Below are positions 12,219 through 25,600 of a stretch of DNA of 64,000 bases, piece by piece. The position numbers were made by a program, and so were the translations under genes. The notes below the pieces were generated by a model. It saw only the letters and a program-made list of their open reading frames with translations, searched no databases and was not told the origin of the DNA. The stretch's first letter is position 1, and each line of letters begins with the position of its first letter. The DNA comes from Pithys albifrons albifrons (lineage: Eukaryota; Chordata; Aves; Passeriformes; Thamnophilidae), in contig NC_092459.1 in the NCBI RefSeq assembly GCF_047495875.1, positions 17,593,795 through 17,657,794 of the forward strand. Direction: 5' to 3'.

Positions 12219-13150
12219 TCACAGAATCTTAGGATACCTCAGAGTGAAAATTACCTCACGAGGTCTCTAGTACAGCTTCCTGCTCAAAGCAGAGTTAACA
12301 GACAGGGTTGTTCAGGCCTTTTATCCAGTCTCATTTTGAAAACCTCCAAGGAATGAGACTTCACTACCGCTCTGAGCAACTTGCTCCACTGCTGGACTGC
12401 CATCAGGGACAAAATATTTCTCCTTATGTCCTGTTAGAAACTCTTCTATGACAATTTGTGCTTGCTTCAATGAACCATCTTCCTAATAATCTTGTAGGTG
12501 CTGCGGGGCTACTGTTTGCTCCCACCCAGAGCTGTCTCTTCTTCATGCTGAACATGTCCCTTAGCTTCTTCTCACAGACCAAGTGCTGCAGGATCTGACC
12601 ATCCTAGTGGTTCTGTGCAGAATGTTCTCCTGTTATCAAGGTTTTTATTGTTCTACGGAACTGAAACTGGATGCTGTATTATAGACATAGTCTGAAACTA
12701 CTGACAATGCTTCTGTTATCACAGCCCAGGATGCTGATGGCTGTCCCTGCTGTCAGGGCTCACTGCTAGCTCAGGCTCAGCTATCTGCCCAACAGGACCC
12801 CCAGGACTTCTTCAGCAGAGCTGTTTCCCAGGCAGACAGGCACCAGGCAGTTTTGTAGCCAGCAGCTCTTTCTTCTCAGGAGCAGCACTTGGCATCTTTC
12901 ATTGTTGAATTTCCTATGGTTTCCGTTGTCCTATTCCTCCAGCCTCACCAGGCTGTCTGTATGGCAGCCCTGCCCTCAAGAGTATCATCTGTGCTCTCCA
13001 GACTGTGTCCTCTGCCAGTCTGTTCAGAGTGCGCTCCAGTGCCACTGCCTGCTCCTTTGCTGGGTCACTGATGACACTAAATAGGACAAGTCCCAGAATG
13101 GACCCCTGAGCAATTCCAGTGGTTAGCCACCTTGAAGTATGACCCATGTG
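12219..13150 (-). mobile_element. CR1 LINE, 3' UTR through RT, minus strand
   Basis: About 930 bp of CR1 in reverse orientation. It starts at the 3' tail ('tcacagaatc', 12219) and runs through the 3' UTR ('cctcacgaggtctctagt'), the ORF2 C-terminus and into the reverse transcriptase. Near 13120 the minus strand reads GIAQGSILGLVLF, equivalent to the RT block GVPQGSxLGPVLF. It is 5'-truncated in the RT domain, carries many stops and is somewhat GC-richer than its flanks. A dead copy that resembles the family of the copy at 676-1420. Confidence 0.9.
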
Positions 13151-13430
13151 CCACGCTGAGATAAGCTAGATACTTTGTGTTTTATTTTTATAAAAAGTGG
13201 AACAAAATTGAAGACAAAGTCTCTCAAGATTATTCAAGACCACAGCCAGATCAGCCTCAGCAGGACTTTATAAAACTATTGAGAAAGGCCTGTTCGCTTT
13301 CTTCATTGCTACCTAGTTCTGCTTGGTAAGCCGTTTGTAACAATCTATGGGGAGTGAAAAAATGCAACCCAATCAACCAATCAACCAAGCTCAAAGTAAT
13401 CAACAAATGTATTTTACTTAAAGTGAGTAA

Positions 13431-13497
13431 ACAAAAAAAAAGCCAACAACGAGAAAAAACAAAACAAAAGAAAACAAAGAAAAAAACAAGAAAAAAG
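13431..13497. repeat. A-rich purine tract
   Basis: Long run of A with scattered G and C (aaaac, aaaag units). Confidence 0.85.
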
Positions 13498-15015
13498 TAG
13501 TTCTGGTAAAGTCTTAAATAGGAAAAATAAAATTCTGCAAGAAGGTGCTATTGTCCTCAGCTTTATGTGTCTGCTACTTAAGTTTTTTGAGTTAAAAGAA
13601 AATAATATCTATTGGACAGGATAAGAGTTTGTGCAAATTATTGCCTGTCACATGACTATAGAGTGACTGCAACTCATTTTATAATTGTGGTAACTTTCCA
13701 AAGCCCCACATCTTAATGATTTATCAGCACTGATGGTTAAATAAGTCCTCTGCCTGTGAATTAATTTGAAGCGCAGCACATTACATTTTTTAAAAAGCAT
13801 CATATTGCTCTGAGAAAGCTGGGCAATTTTTGTCAGAACATGCTCCTACTCTAATTGCAAGTTTCTATCCATGTTGTTTACTCCCATCCCACTCAGTTTA
13901 ATGAATGGTAGTGCTTTAAAAACACACCACAGGTTCCCTTTATTCTGTTTCTTTTTCAGAAGGAAATGCTGGTTTTTGATAAGTGTGAAGAATTGTAACT
14001 CAACACCTTGGAAAAACTAGCCAGCAACTTTCAAAAATATCCATTATTTTAGCAATTTGAATAAAATATATCCAGTTATGTTTAAGACAGAATAGTATTT
14101 AATGAAAGAGATGAGTGATTGAGGCTTAGAGTAATTAAGGGCAGGCAAACCGAAAAAAGCTTTTGATAATGGAAAAAATATAGGAAATGTATAGACAAAA
14201 TGAAAGACTATTTGACATCAGTATAAAACTTTGCTAGAGAACAGCTCACCTCTGTCAGTCTGCCCACACTGGAAAAATTAAAGTGAAGGTTCAATACAAG
14301 GTAAATGCTTTCATAAAAGGCAGCAGACCAACCACTATGCTTGGTTAGGAAAGCTTTAAAAATATTACAGAAAGGAAGTTTTAGGGTAGAGATGCAAAAA
14401 AATCTGCCAATATTGTAAGATTCAGGATCTATGAGAGTGCATCTTAACTAAACAGATGAATTTCCAGAACAACACTGACGTATCTATTTGTCATTTAAAT
14501 ATCAGTTTTGTACATTCCCTTAAGTGAATCAAAGAAACATTTATTTCATTTTACTTTTCAAGATTGGTGACCAAATATATATAATTTTGTACCTTTATAG
14601 ACATAATTTCTAGATAGAAGTCATTCCAAGATCTGTTTCTATCAAGAATCTTCCTGAACTCCAATGTAACTTAAATTCCAATTTAATTTTCTGATGCAAA
14701 AACTAGAGCATGTGTACTCCTAGGGCTGCAGGCAGGTGACTAAGCCACTGATTAGCCACTGGTCTAAATTTAAGTCAGTTGTACAGGACATAAGGTAAAA
14801 TAAGGAAGGACATGAGAAATTGCCAGATATGACAGATAACCATGCAAGAAACTGACAGAAGTTACAGATAGTGCTGGGGGGATTCCTGAATTTCAAAGGG
14901 GAATTCTATGAGAAGCAGTTATATTTCCCAAGTATCTGAAGAGGACTACTGGGGATTTGCAGGATAATAGACACTTGTGGGGCCAATATGACTTAGATAG
15001 CCACAAGAGCAGTAC

Positions 15016-15039
15016 TTATATATATATATAAATATATAA
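15016..15039. repeat. (TA)n microsatellite
   Basis: About ten TA units with one interruption. Confidence 0.9.
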
Positions 15040-15379
15040 GACCAAGATTATTTGTTTGATTATATACAAAGTACCAAAGGTTGGTATAGGTGTAGCAAAA
15101 TTTGGAACAATGGGAAAAAAAACTTAAAGGCCAGATTGTTTGTGAGGGGCCTGGTATGGGGAAAGGTAGGTACAAGTGTGCTGGAAAGGAGGATGAAAAG
15201 ATGAGAAATGGCATGATAATGGGATGAGTTGTTTCCCTAAACAGCAAGAGAACTGCTGGCATGGTAAGAACAAGCACACTGGCATCATTATGGCACTGCT
15301 TGTCCCAAACCTTGTGATTTTGACCAAAACAGATGGTCTGAAATGGAATTGAAGTGTAGGAACTAGATGGGCTTAGGTA

Positions 15380-15669
15380 TCAAAGTGTGGTGTGTGAGTG
15401 AGACGTGAACTGCCAGCACAATGTCTGTTTATTGACCATGATGGGAGAGCATATAAACCCCTGGAAGGGGGTGGTAACATATTTGAATAACCCCGCACAT
15501 CCCTTCCACAAATCAGCATTGCTCCTTCAGGGGACATGTGCAGTCAGTCACTCCTCCCTTGGCAGTGTTGTTTCCTTCTGGGAGATGTGGTCTTCTTACA
15601 TCCCCGTGTTTCTGGATACCTGCATCTGTGCCTGCAAACCTTTGTTTTAAACTGATCCCTACACCAAAG
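15380..15669 (-). mobile_element. Solo LTR, class II (alpha/betaretrovirus-like), with 6-bp target duplication
   Basis: A 278-bp unit at 15386-15663 begins TGTGG and ends CTACA on the plus strand. It is flanked by tcaaag (15380-15385) and ccaaag (15664-15669), a 6-bp target duplication with one change. On the minus strand a TTTATAT element (15457-15451) is followed about 20 bases later by AATAAA (15433-15428) and then a short tail ending in CA. That tight spacing of promoter and poly(A) signal is the arrangement known from avian leukosis-type LTRs, and 6-bp duplications are usual for class II elements. No internal viral sequence remains, so it is a solo LTR left by recombination between two LTRs. 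Boundaries are inferred from the terminal TG/CA and the flanks. Confidence 0.72.
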
Positions 15670-16260
15670 CACATTTAGTCATGAATATATTTAATGCTGA
15701 CGAGGTACTCAACATCTCGGTCTCACAGTGAGGGAGGTGCCTGCTTCAGGAGAGAAGCCAGCACAGGGATTCTCACACAACCTTCCTGACACATGGCAGC
15801 CCAGGGAGGCACTGGCAGAGTCACCACGGGTTTCTTGACCCACAGGCAGGGCTATGGCCTCCAGGCGTCTTCTGCCATGAGCCCTTAGACACTCAAACTT
15901 GCTGCCTGTGGGTTCTCTGCTGGGTCTCCACAGTAACTCTGCATCTGTTACGGGATTAGGCTGAGAATACTCAATGCCCAGGTTCTGAATGGCTGAAATT
16001 CCTTTGGCAGCTGGTGACTGGCTGCTGCAATGGGGCATTCCCAGACTGTTTCCCAGAAGGTTCTTTACTGTGTCGCAGCCACACTGTCATTGAGGGCTCA
16101 GTTATGGGGAAGCCATTGGAGAGAAACACTGTGAAACCCATGCCAATCTGTCACAGCACCTCCCCAACTGACTCCAAGTGCAACCTGTCCCTGCAGCTGA
16201 CCTGGAAGTTATTGTCATGTGTGATTTTAGAGCATAAGTCCCACAAAGTCTTGAAGTGAG
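15670..16260 (-). other. GC-richer decayed ORF-like region, unidentified
   Basis: This stretch is clearly richer in G+C than its flanks and contains no recognised retroelement. On the minus strand from 16259 down, one frame runs about 110 codons with two stops and a protein-like composition (for example LWDLCSKITHDNNFQVSCRD). A second frame continues for 109 codons at 16038-15709, as if a frameshift separated them. I cannot name a family. It could be an old processed pseudogene, a decayed exon cluster or an unrecognised repeat, and the plus strand is also partly open (16014-16259). Confidence 0.25.
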
Positions 16261-18181
16261 GATACTATTGTGAAATTACAGGCACCCCCTATTTTTCCAA
16301 AGCTAGCTGATCAGCCATTTAGCTAGTAGGAATCTTTTATGAATATATGTCTGATAAATTATCAGTGTAGTTCATTAATTTTGCAAATGGATTTCAAGGG
16401 CCAATAACTGCACACTCCAGTGGGAGCCTGTACAACTGCTGAAGAGCACTTACTTTGGCGTCTCTCTCCACTTGCTGCTCTCCAAAGGGCATGGAGGTTC
16501 ACAAATATTAGATATTCCTGGGCAGACAGTTATTTTAAACTGTCCATGAGATGTCCCAAGAGACCATGTCTGATTTGAGAGAGAATAGCCTTGCTTTGCC
16601 AGTGCAAACAGCTTTGGGTGTCCTAGATGATGGTGTGTGATGGTAGCAGTGAAAAGTTTGGAAGGTTGGCTCTGCTGCAACACCTTTGCCTTCCCATGAC
16701 ACACAGGTCAGCTCAGTGCAGTGATTACTGCGACCTTCTTCCCCCGCTAAATGTACCCCTGAGCACTATATTTTAGGATTCCCTAGCAGGATTTTGCAGT
16801 GGTGGGATTACATCCTGATTAATGTGTTGTAATTGTCTTTTGGGCACTTTTTTCTTGGCACTGCCTCCTTAGCTTGAATTCATACCTTCTGCTTCCTCTG
16901 ATTATGGAGTAGAAAGATTTATCCTTGTTTTAATTTTCTCAACTGGTTCTACGAATAATGAAAAGAAATATCATTCTTTCTGTTCTACTTTTATGCTGTC
17001 TCTCTGTTTTGATAACTGTCCAAATTTATTTTCTTACAGTGTTTGGAATCTTACTTAAATGTCTCATTCCTTTGTGATTGCATAATATTTTAATAACCTT
17101 GTCTCCATTTTAAAGATAAAGCAGAATTCCCATTCCTTTGTGAATGTGAGAGGAATCTTGAAGACCTTAAGATATCCTGTATGAAATCAAGGAGCATTTT
17201 GCTTAAAATGAGCTTAACATGTCACATTTCAAGGAACAGCTCCTTATTTTTAAATGCTCATTATTGCCAATACTTTCAACATCTGACCAATCGTACAGGC
17301 TAAAAGTATAGAACATATTGAGAAAAAAAATACAAGCTGTTAATCCTTTGGACAGTAGAAGTCATTAGCTGAAGAAACAGGTATAAGTCATCAAACAGCT
17401 CGGGTCATGCCTGTAAGTTCGTTGTATAGGTTTTTCTGTGAGTGTGTATGCATGCCTTCAAAGCAGATACTGTGACAGCAGCAATCAATGAATATAAATG
17501 TTTCCCAACTGAACTGTCAGGACTGGGATGTCCCGGTTTCAGGTATGTGATCCATTCCTTCTCAAATGGTATGAGAACTCATATAATTGACAGGAAGTGT
17601 GGCATTTTGACAAGACGTGAGACATGTCTACCTTCTGTAGCTGAGCTATAGATGTGTGCCTTGTAAATAATCTGTGATAAACAACAAACAGTTTAAACTC
17701 TTGTTTCCAGTCAGAGCTAGCTCAGATCCATCTAGCAGTGCTGAAAAACAAAGCAACATAACAAAAATCAAACAGATGAGACATTGTTCTCATAAAAAAA
17801 TCTAGTAAGAAATGTAGAAAAAGATACAACAGCTAACCCTAGAGAATGAAGAAAGGACACAAATTTCCTTAGGCAAACTGTCTATTTTGAAAAGTACACA
17901 ATACTGTCAAGAGTGCCTCTTTTTTTTCTTTTTCTTTCTTTTTTTTTTCTTTTTTCTTTTTTTTTTAAGAATACCTGATTTTTGCAGTAGTTTTCCTTTA
18001 TAATGCTGGCATTCTTGCCTAATTTTTCAGAGCACTTCATGACATCACTGGAAATAGCCAGGGCCCTGGTAACTCTGTGACAGAGCTATTGTTATCAATT
18101 TTAATAAAGTGTTTAAATCTGCATCAGCTAAAAAAGATGTCAAAATTGAAACCTTCAGTAGCTGACCTAATAATGAAAAAA
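16261..18181. other. No gene seen
   Basis: 16400-16720 remains moderately GC-rich with an 84-codon minus frame of no known family. The rest is AT-rich. The long pyrimidine tract at 17917-17966 lies near the right end. Confidence 0.4.
17917..17966. repeat. Polypyrimidine (T/C) tract
   Basis: About 50 bases of T with scattered C. No adjacent exon-like sequence was seen. Confidence 0.9.
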
Positions 18182-18506
18182 TCATAGAATGGTTTGAGTT
18201 GGAAGGGATCTTAAAAATCATCTAGTTCCAAGCCCCTTCAATGGGCAGGGAATCTCCCACTACAACAGGTTGCTCAAAGCCCCATGCAATACAACCTTGA
18301 GCACTCCCAGAGATGGGATATCCACAGCTTCTTTGGGCAACCTGTTCCAGTGCCTCACCACCCTCACAGTAAAGAATTTCTTCCTAATGTCTAATATATA
18401 CCTGCTCTCTCAGTTTAAAGCCATTCCCCTTTGTCTTATACTACATGCCCTTGTAAAAGGTTCCTCTCTGGCTTTCTTGTAGGCCCCTTTTAGGTACCAG
18501 ATGTTC
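18182..18506 (-). mobile_element. CR1 LINE 3' fragment, minus strand
   Basis: Textbook reversed CR1 tail. It starts 'tcatagaatggtttgagt', passes 'catctagttccaagcccc', 'acagcttctttgggcaacct' and 'accctcacagtaaagaattt', and ends near 'taggccccttttaggtacc'. The 3' end is intact and the copy is 5'-truncated after about 325 bp, as usual for CR1. Divergence looks moderate, so it is younger than the copies at 676 and 12219. Confidence 0.95.
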
Positions 18507-19984
18507 TAAGGTCTAAATGACCTAATACACCACACATTCTGGTATAGGACACAGCTGATAGACAATACAGCTAATACAGACTAATTCCCAGCTGCTGCTG
18601 AAAGTGACATCCATACTGAAAGCACACTTGACAAAAGCATTTTTTTTCATTTTTGTAACACTGATAAAACAATACATGACACTTTTATTGCAGTCTGAAG
18701 TAAATAGACTTTTCCCAAAGCTAACCAAATTTTCTTTTGCATTTTATGTCATTTTTATTTCAATTACACGTAACATTTACATGAAGAGCTGTCTGCCTAG
18801 TGTAGCAAACTAAATTTAAAAGGATTGTAAGAATGTAGTTTGAACACAGAAATGCTTGTCTTAGAGTCTTACTCTAATTATCAGAAGGCAGAAGCTCTCC
18901 CTTGCCAACTAATTCCTATACTACTATTTGTTTTCACTAAATCTGACAAACGCATGGGAATAAATGGTCTCAGACCATGATGCCTTCCCTGCTCCTGCCA
19001 TCATGTCAAACCGGCCTATCACCAAGCTCATGGTACAAAGCACCTTGTGGGACTGGCCCCTGGAATGACAGCTACTTCAATAGCAAAAAGGAGATCAGCC
19101 TTTTTTGGCTTACTTGAAGAAGCAATGCCATGTCATTACGGTTTCCATTCCATGCGTCATTGGAAAATGCATTTGCTTTTGCCAAGGACTATTTAGCTAT
19201 TAGTTAAAAGAGCACCTTTTTACAAAAGGTGCTGAACTCTGATTATTCAATAATATTAATATTTTTTCATTCTCTTTTGATCCTAAACATAGATAGACTA
19301 TTAAAATGGCTGAAAATACTTGTATAGTCATGCATTCCCTTGACACCTATTGCACAATGGAACTTGATTAAAAAAATGCCTACTACTGTTGACAGTAGCC
19401 CTTCCCTCCACAAATACTAAAATGCAAGTTTTCACTTTAACTTTCCATTGAGAACCCAAATTTCTTCTACATCTTTAATGGTAATCAAGTTTCTTCAGTT
19501 ACTTATAGGGAGATAGAATTATACTGTCATTGACAATGAACATTTCATTTGTTTCATGTAGCAGAGTGTCTGGTTGGGTTACTGACTTTTTCCAGGAATG
19601 TTTTGTAACATTTTACCCCATATTCTTCCAGGTCAGTTATCCTCTGGCCATGAGCAGTAACACTGCAGACTTAACAGTCTTTAGATGACATTTTGATCAA
19701 ACTTTATACCTGCTCAGTGACACCATCATCAGTTTTATGTTTTTAGTGTTTTGTAGCTTGAGGAAACTCAGAATTTCACAGGTATCTGCAAGCCAAGGTT
19801 AGAGTTGCTGCTCTTCCAGGGTAAGGATAAGACTGGCATTTGTATCAGTTAGAAAATAGACAAATTTTTCACTTTTGGAAAGAGCAGCCATACAATACAA
19901 AGTTTTTCACACAAAGTAAAAACAGGTTAGAATTGATTTAGAATTATTTACACAGAGAGCGAAGACACAAAAGTGTAAGGGAGA
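18507..19984. other. Unique sequence, no gene seen
   Basis: AT-rich and without a recognisable element. Confidence 0.4.
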
Positions 19985-20130
19985 CCCTCTAGTTTAGTCA
20001 CAAGGTTCAGAGTGGACCCCCTTGCTTTCTATACTCCTGATGGGACTTAAGTGCAGCTAAATGCAGTCTTGGTCTTAAACTTAATCGTTTTATAAATGAT
20101 TAAATAGAATTTACTGCAGTTACAGTAATG
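19985..20130 (-). mobile_element. Small LTR fragment (same family as 32262-32980)
   Basis: The block 'cacaaggttcagagtggacc' (from about 19999) with the following 'cttgctttctatactcct' aligns with 32274-32320 over about 42 bases with some eight differences. Weaker similarity continues to about 20130. Only the 3' end of the LTR is represented, in the same (minus) orientation. Confidence 0.5.
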
Positions 20131-21180
20131 TCTCAATTATAAATCTGAGATGGTAACTTTTAGGACTATTCTTTTCTATGTTGAAGACTACAAGTTAAGC
20201 CATAGATCCTAGAAAAAAAAAAACCACCAAATTTTGCCTTATTTGACAAAATGTTACATAATTTTTTACCTTGTTGTAGAAAACTAGTTAAAAGATAGCT
20301 TTCATTAAATACCCCAGATGTCTAAGATGATTTTTTTTTGACTCGGATTCTAAAAAGAAATGTATGGTTAGTAAATGAATGTGGAATGAGACAGTAGCAG
20401 TGCTACTTATTTGGGAAAATGGTTCCTCGCCATAGTGGAGGTTACACGTGCAAACAGAGGGAGTCTAACAAAATCATCTAAGAATGCCAAAATCTGAAAT
20501 AAGAGAGTAATGGGAACTTGGTAATGCAACATACTATGCCTTCAAAGTCTAAGACGAAAATCAAATGTGTTCACTGATTATCTGCCATACAGAGCATCAG
20601 CATTTTTCAGTGTTATGAAAAATATAATTTTACTCTTAAATACAGCAGAGAGAGGGGGAAAAATCTTGTTATTGAAAACATAGTTTATTTTCAGTTTTCT
20701 TATATTACATTTTTTATTTTATTATGAGTATATGAAATTACGAAAATCCCTATGGAATATGCAGAAGTTTTGTTTGTTTTACAGGGAAATATGTACATAT
20801 AAAATGGTTCTGTTGCTGATTATTTTTCTTGATTTGATTCAATCTTATGAGGGAGGTATTTAAACAGTATTTTTTCTGTGCTAAAAAATGACATATAACC
20901 TTCTTAATTATCTGAGTGAAGAAGTTTTATTATGCAATTCAATTCTATTAAAAAGTTGTTTGAGGTGCTAATTACATTGACTGTGGACAGTGAATTGAAC
21001 AAATGTCCTTTTAATTGTAACCAGGAAAGCTACTAACCTATTTCTGTATTTGAATAGGAGTTTTCCATTCCTGGTATTTAAAGCCCTTTATTATGGCTTT
21101 CTTTGTATAGAAAAGTTTGTGCTACAGCACAGAAAAATGGCAAGTGGTGTAAAATGTGATTTTATTTAATGATTGGGTGG

Positions 21181-21203
21181 TTTGTTGTTGTTGTTGTTGT
21201 TTT
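21181..21203. repeat. (GTT)n microsatellite
   Basis: About seven GTT units ending in a T run. Confidence 0.9.
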
Positions 21204-22360
21204 TCAAAACTAGCAATTTTGCCAGTGATATGGTCTATTATCATTTCTGTGTATTCCTTTAAAAAGAACTACAGATATCCCTTTTGAGATTTTAAGAAAA
21301 TTACTAAATTTCTAGTGTTTCATTAGATGAGATGTAATACTGAATTCTATTCTTGAAAGAAAAGCTGGGAAAAAGTAATATTAATTCCCCCTTTAAAGAA
21401 AATTGATAATTACAGAATGAAGAACATCTAGAACAAAACTGTATCTACTAGCAGGTACTTTGTAAATTTACTGTAACAGTAACAATAGATTTTTGCAAGG
21501 GGCTGAGTCTGCTTTATCTTCAAATGGTGTAAGAAAGCTTGTCATATTGGCTAAAAAATTAGGACAGTAAAATTATGTTACTTTATGCCATGAAATGACA
21601 CCTTTTTAAGAAGTTGGGTATTCCTGAGCTGTCATACAGTTTGCTTTATTTGGTTCTCAGAACTTCAAAGTAGTGAATGCAACATAATTTTATACAAGCC
21701 TGGGGCTAGAAATACCATGCAATAAACAAATGCAGGGGTGCCTCTATGCGTCTTATCCTCCATTAACACAGAACCAGAAAAGAAAGCTCATGAGCCTCTT
21801 TTATTACAAACGAAGCTCATAGACCAGGTTTGTCCTCATTTTTCAGAAAGCCTAAGGAAATGTTGTGCTTTGGCAGTATTTCTGTTTTGCTTAGAATATT
21901 GCAGCTTTGTTGTCCCAGGAAGTGAGTGATGCTTTAGGCAGAAGTAGATTTCCACCCACATGGAATTTACATGAGTATCCATGTGAGCATTACAGTACTT
22001 CAGTGTTACCTGCACGAATATATTGTCTCCTAGAGAAAGAAAGCACCACTGAAAATGCAAGGAGAAGATAGGATGACAAAAAGGATTTTAAGGCAGCTTT
22101 GCAAATTTTTACAAGACAGAAAGAGAGAAGGGGAGAAAGAAAGGGAAGATTAAAACATGTTTTAGAAAAATAACCCATTGATTTTACAGGTGCTTAGCAA
22201 CCCTTCAGAGCCCATATCTGTGTCTCTTCATTTTGACGTTAATGTCAAATTCAGATCTGGATCATATTAGACAGGAAGACAGAAGGCTGATTACCCAAAC
22301 TAAAGACTTTGATCTTATTTGATTATTGTTAAGACCAGTTTCTTACAATGCTAAGTTAAA

Positions 22361-22475
22361 AAACAAACAAACAAAAAAAAAAAAAAACAAAAACCACAAA
22401 CAAAAACCAAAACCCAAACAACAAAACAAAACCCAAAACCAACAACAACAAAAACCAACACAAAACAACCCCCAA
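22361..22475. repeat. A/C-rich low-complexity tract
   Basis: About 115 bases almost purely A and C (aaac, acaaa, accaa units). The complement reads as a long phenylalanine/leucine/tryptophan-rich frame (22343-22732) that is an artefact of this composition. Confidence 0.9.
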
Positions 22476-22609
22476 AGTCTATTCTGGAAAACAAAAACAG
22501 TTTGATTAAACACTGTTTGCTCATATAGCATTCTATAAAGCACTAAACCAGTAGATACCAAACTGAGTAATTTTTTCTCCATGTTTACAATAAAATTTGC
22601 CATTGAATC

Positions 22610-22647
22610 AGAAAAAAAAAGCAAACAAACAAACAAACCAAAACAAC
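22610..22647. repeat. A-run followed by (CAAA)n
   Basis: Second A/C tract with clean CAAA units. Confidence 0.85.
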
Positions 22648-25600
22648 CCAGAAGGTATTCTGACTCTGGGCTAGGCTTTGATTTCAAGTGTGAATGTGTC
22701 TCTTCAGGGGAAGAACTGGTAGTGTGATCCATCTACCTTCCTCTGACTTCCAAAAAAGGATCAGATAAACATTTATTATACCACTTGTGGACCCCAAACT
22801 TGTTCATATTTCTTTCTCTCTGCAAATGACCCTTCTTTGCTGTATCCGACATGCAACTGTGATCTAGTTATATTCCTTTTCCTGGGCTACCTGTGGCTCT
22901 TCATGGAGTTATGCTATAGTCTTAATTGTATGTAATGCATGTTAATGATCTATGAAAGGGAATCATGTTTTATTTAAGGCTCCCTAGAAATCTGTTTGCT
23001 ATTTTCCTGCCAGCTTCTTCTAAAAGGTGTACTCTGTCTCCAGAACTGTGACTTTGCTCTAACTAAAGACTTGATAGTCTTCCTATCTTTGTGAAACATA
23101 ACATGGAATCCCTTATGCAATTGCCACCACTATAATTTCTTTTCTTGCCTATTCAGAGGGCAGTGACACACCTCAGCAGTGACCAGACATGCTTGTCTCC
23201 ACTTTCTGTGAATGGAAGGCCAACTGTATGTTTCCAATTCCAAAGTTCCATTCTTCTTACTTCATTGTAGCAAACATTTTCTATCCCTCTGTTCTCTTTA
23301 GCTTATTTGGAACGACCTACTCCTCCTGTTTGGATCTAAATGGACTTCAAAATTTCTACAACAAAGATACAATTTGATTGGGCCTTTTTCAATTCTAAAT
23401 TAAGAAATGACAAACATTCTTCACTCCCAGTACATTCATAGTGTGCACATTATTTGTTTACCACACAATGTTTTACCTATATACGTATTTTTACGTGCAC
23501 CACTTAGATAATAGTCCTCTGTGAAGAAAACATGAGAACAATATTCTGATATAATTTATTATGCAAATGTCTTTGTGTGAAACATTCAGCACTCATTCTG
23601 CACAAATGTAAATACAAAACTTTATTAAATAACTCTTCTAAATAATGTTAAACTTTGACAGATTTTTGACAAAAGGTGCAGAGAAACATAGATGAATAGT
23701 GCCAGCAAGAGAGTGGGATGTCATAATTTCGAGGTATTAAAGTATTTCAAGAACTCTATATACCTGCAGACTTTATAGACTATTGTTGAATTTTAAGGTT
23801 ACATTTTACAAGTATTCTTCTATTTTTATACCCTCATGACTCATAGTAGGAGTTTCAAGATTTCCAACATATTTGTGCTACTTTTGAAAAACAAAACAAA
23901 ACAATGTTTTTCCCTGTAAATGCAGTGTATCACAGAGAACCTCTTGGGTTTTTAAACTCCCAGGCATTAGGATCAAGCTATTAGATGAAATAGTCAAGAA
24001 CAGAATGCTGCTGGTATTTCTAGCAAGGCAAACCTGAAAATGTAATCCCCCAGTTTTTCTCAGTGGTATAGTTTGTGATTTTCTCAGACATGATTGGTCT
24101 TTGAAATATTTTGAATTCATTTTTGAAGTCATAAATCTGGCAGTACTGGATTTTCTCACAAAATTTTCCGGAAACAACTCCAAACAAAACCAACTCCCAA
24201 CCCAAAAGTCCAAAGTAAAAATTATTGTACAGAAGCCACTTGAAACATTAGACTAAAACACAAGGAAAAGCATTTTCTAATTTCTGAATATTCCTTTTGG
24301 AGTCTTACTTATTCCTACTCAGTAGGACTGAAATGAAATCACAGTTTAAATTTCAATCTTGTCTTCTGAATATATTTCAGCAAAATTCATCCACCTCCAC
24401 AAAGTACTGAAGATTTATGTCAGCATTATAGAGGTTTGATGTCAAAATTATGAACTTTAAATCTCAGAGTCACGTCTTAATAGATTTAACACATATAATC
24501 CTTTTAGAATGACACAAAATGACATCATGATTATACAATTATAGCATCAAAGTCTAAGGATTTCTTCCTGCAAAAATAATCTTCTGAGGCAAGATCTACA
24601 ATGTTTAAAATTTTATTCAAATAATTTCCATATTAACTGGATTAGAAACTCATAAAACTACTAATATACTTATGACTATTGTAAACTTTGGACATATTTA
24701 CTAACTACTGCATATTTACATGTGCATTCCCTTCCATATACATTTTAAGTTACTGCCATGAAGTATGTTTTGAATGTTTTAATATAAAATGTATATATAA
24801 ATCCATGTTCACATCAGGATTCTTTATAAGTTACAAATGAAATCCACATTGACCTTTTTGTTAGCATAATATGGGGTTGTAGGTGTTGCAAATGAAATTA
24901 GCACTGCATACATTTTGATAAGACATGACTGCATTAACTGCAAAGATTCGTGAAGAAGTAAACTGTGAACAGGCGTTTTGTTACCTGGTTAGGTCTTGAC
25001 AATGCTTTTAATGACTGAAATCCACTTATATGTATTGCAAAAGGTATGGCTTGCATTGGGTAATCCTGCCTATGTTGTGTATAATTTTTGGTCTACTTTA
25101 ATTTGCCTGAACATTCTGGGTTGGCTAATTGTATTTTCCAGAATGTTTGTTTTCCTGTACTTCACCTGGGTTCATCTCAGTGTTCATGCTATACTAGTAA
25201 AACATACAGATGTTTCAAGTGCTTTATGCTTAAAGACTAGTATCTTTAACAGTTGTGATTTAATTAACTTATCTATAGAGACAGTAAGGTGTTCAGCCAC
25301 TAAGAGTGCATCTTGAAGCCCTTATTGGATATACTGCTGCATCTGTGATATTTTTCATGTATCAATGAAATTTTCTTCTTTCGTCCTTTTTGTTTAAGGT
25401 AAAGATGTTTTATAACCTATAAACACATGGCATATCAGATATAGCAAGATGAATCTCAGTATGTAATTTATATTAATAAATTAGAAATATTTTCTATATC
25501 AAATGCAATGGACAGTTTTTCTAATAAATAACATTTTCAATACTAAAACTTACTGAATTAAAAGCGTCATTCCATGTAAGACCACAGTTCAGTTTTTTCC

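Larger units (their letters stand above)
13151..15379. other. Unique sequence, no gene seen
   Basis: No recognised element apart from the A-rich tract at 13431-13497 and a TA repeat at 15016-15039. Overlapping minus-strand frames near 14993-15327 (94 and 67 codons) are compositionally unremarkable. Confidence 0.4.

Noticed and set aside
22343..22732. 129-codon minus-strand frame rich in F, L, W and C
   Set aside because: Mostly a translation of the A/C simple repeat at 22361-22475.
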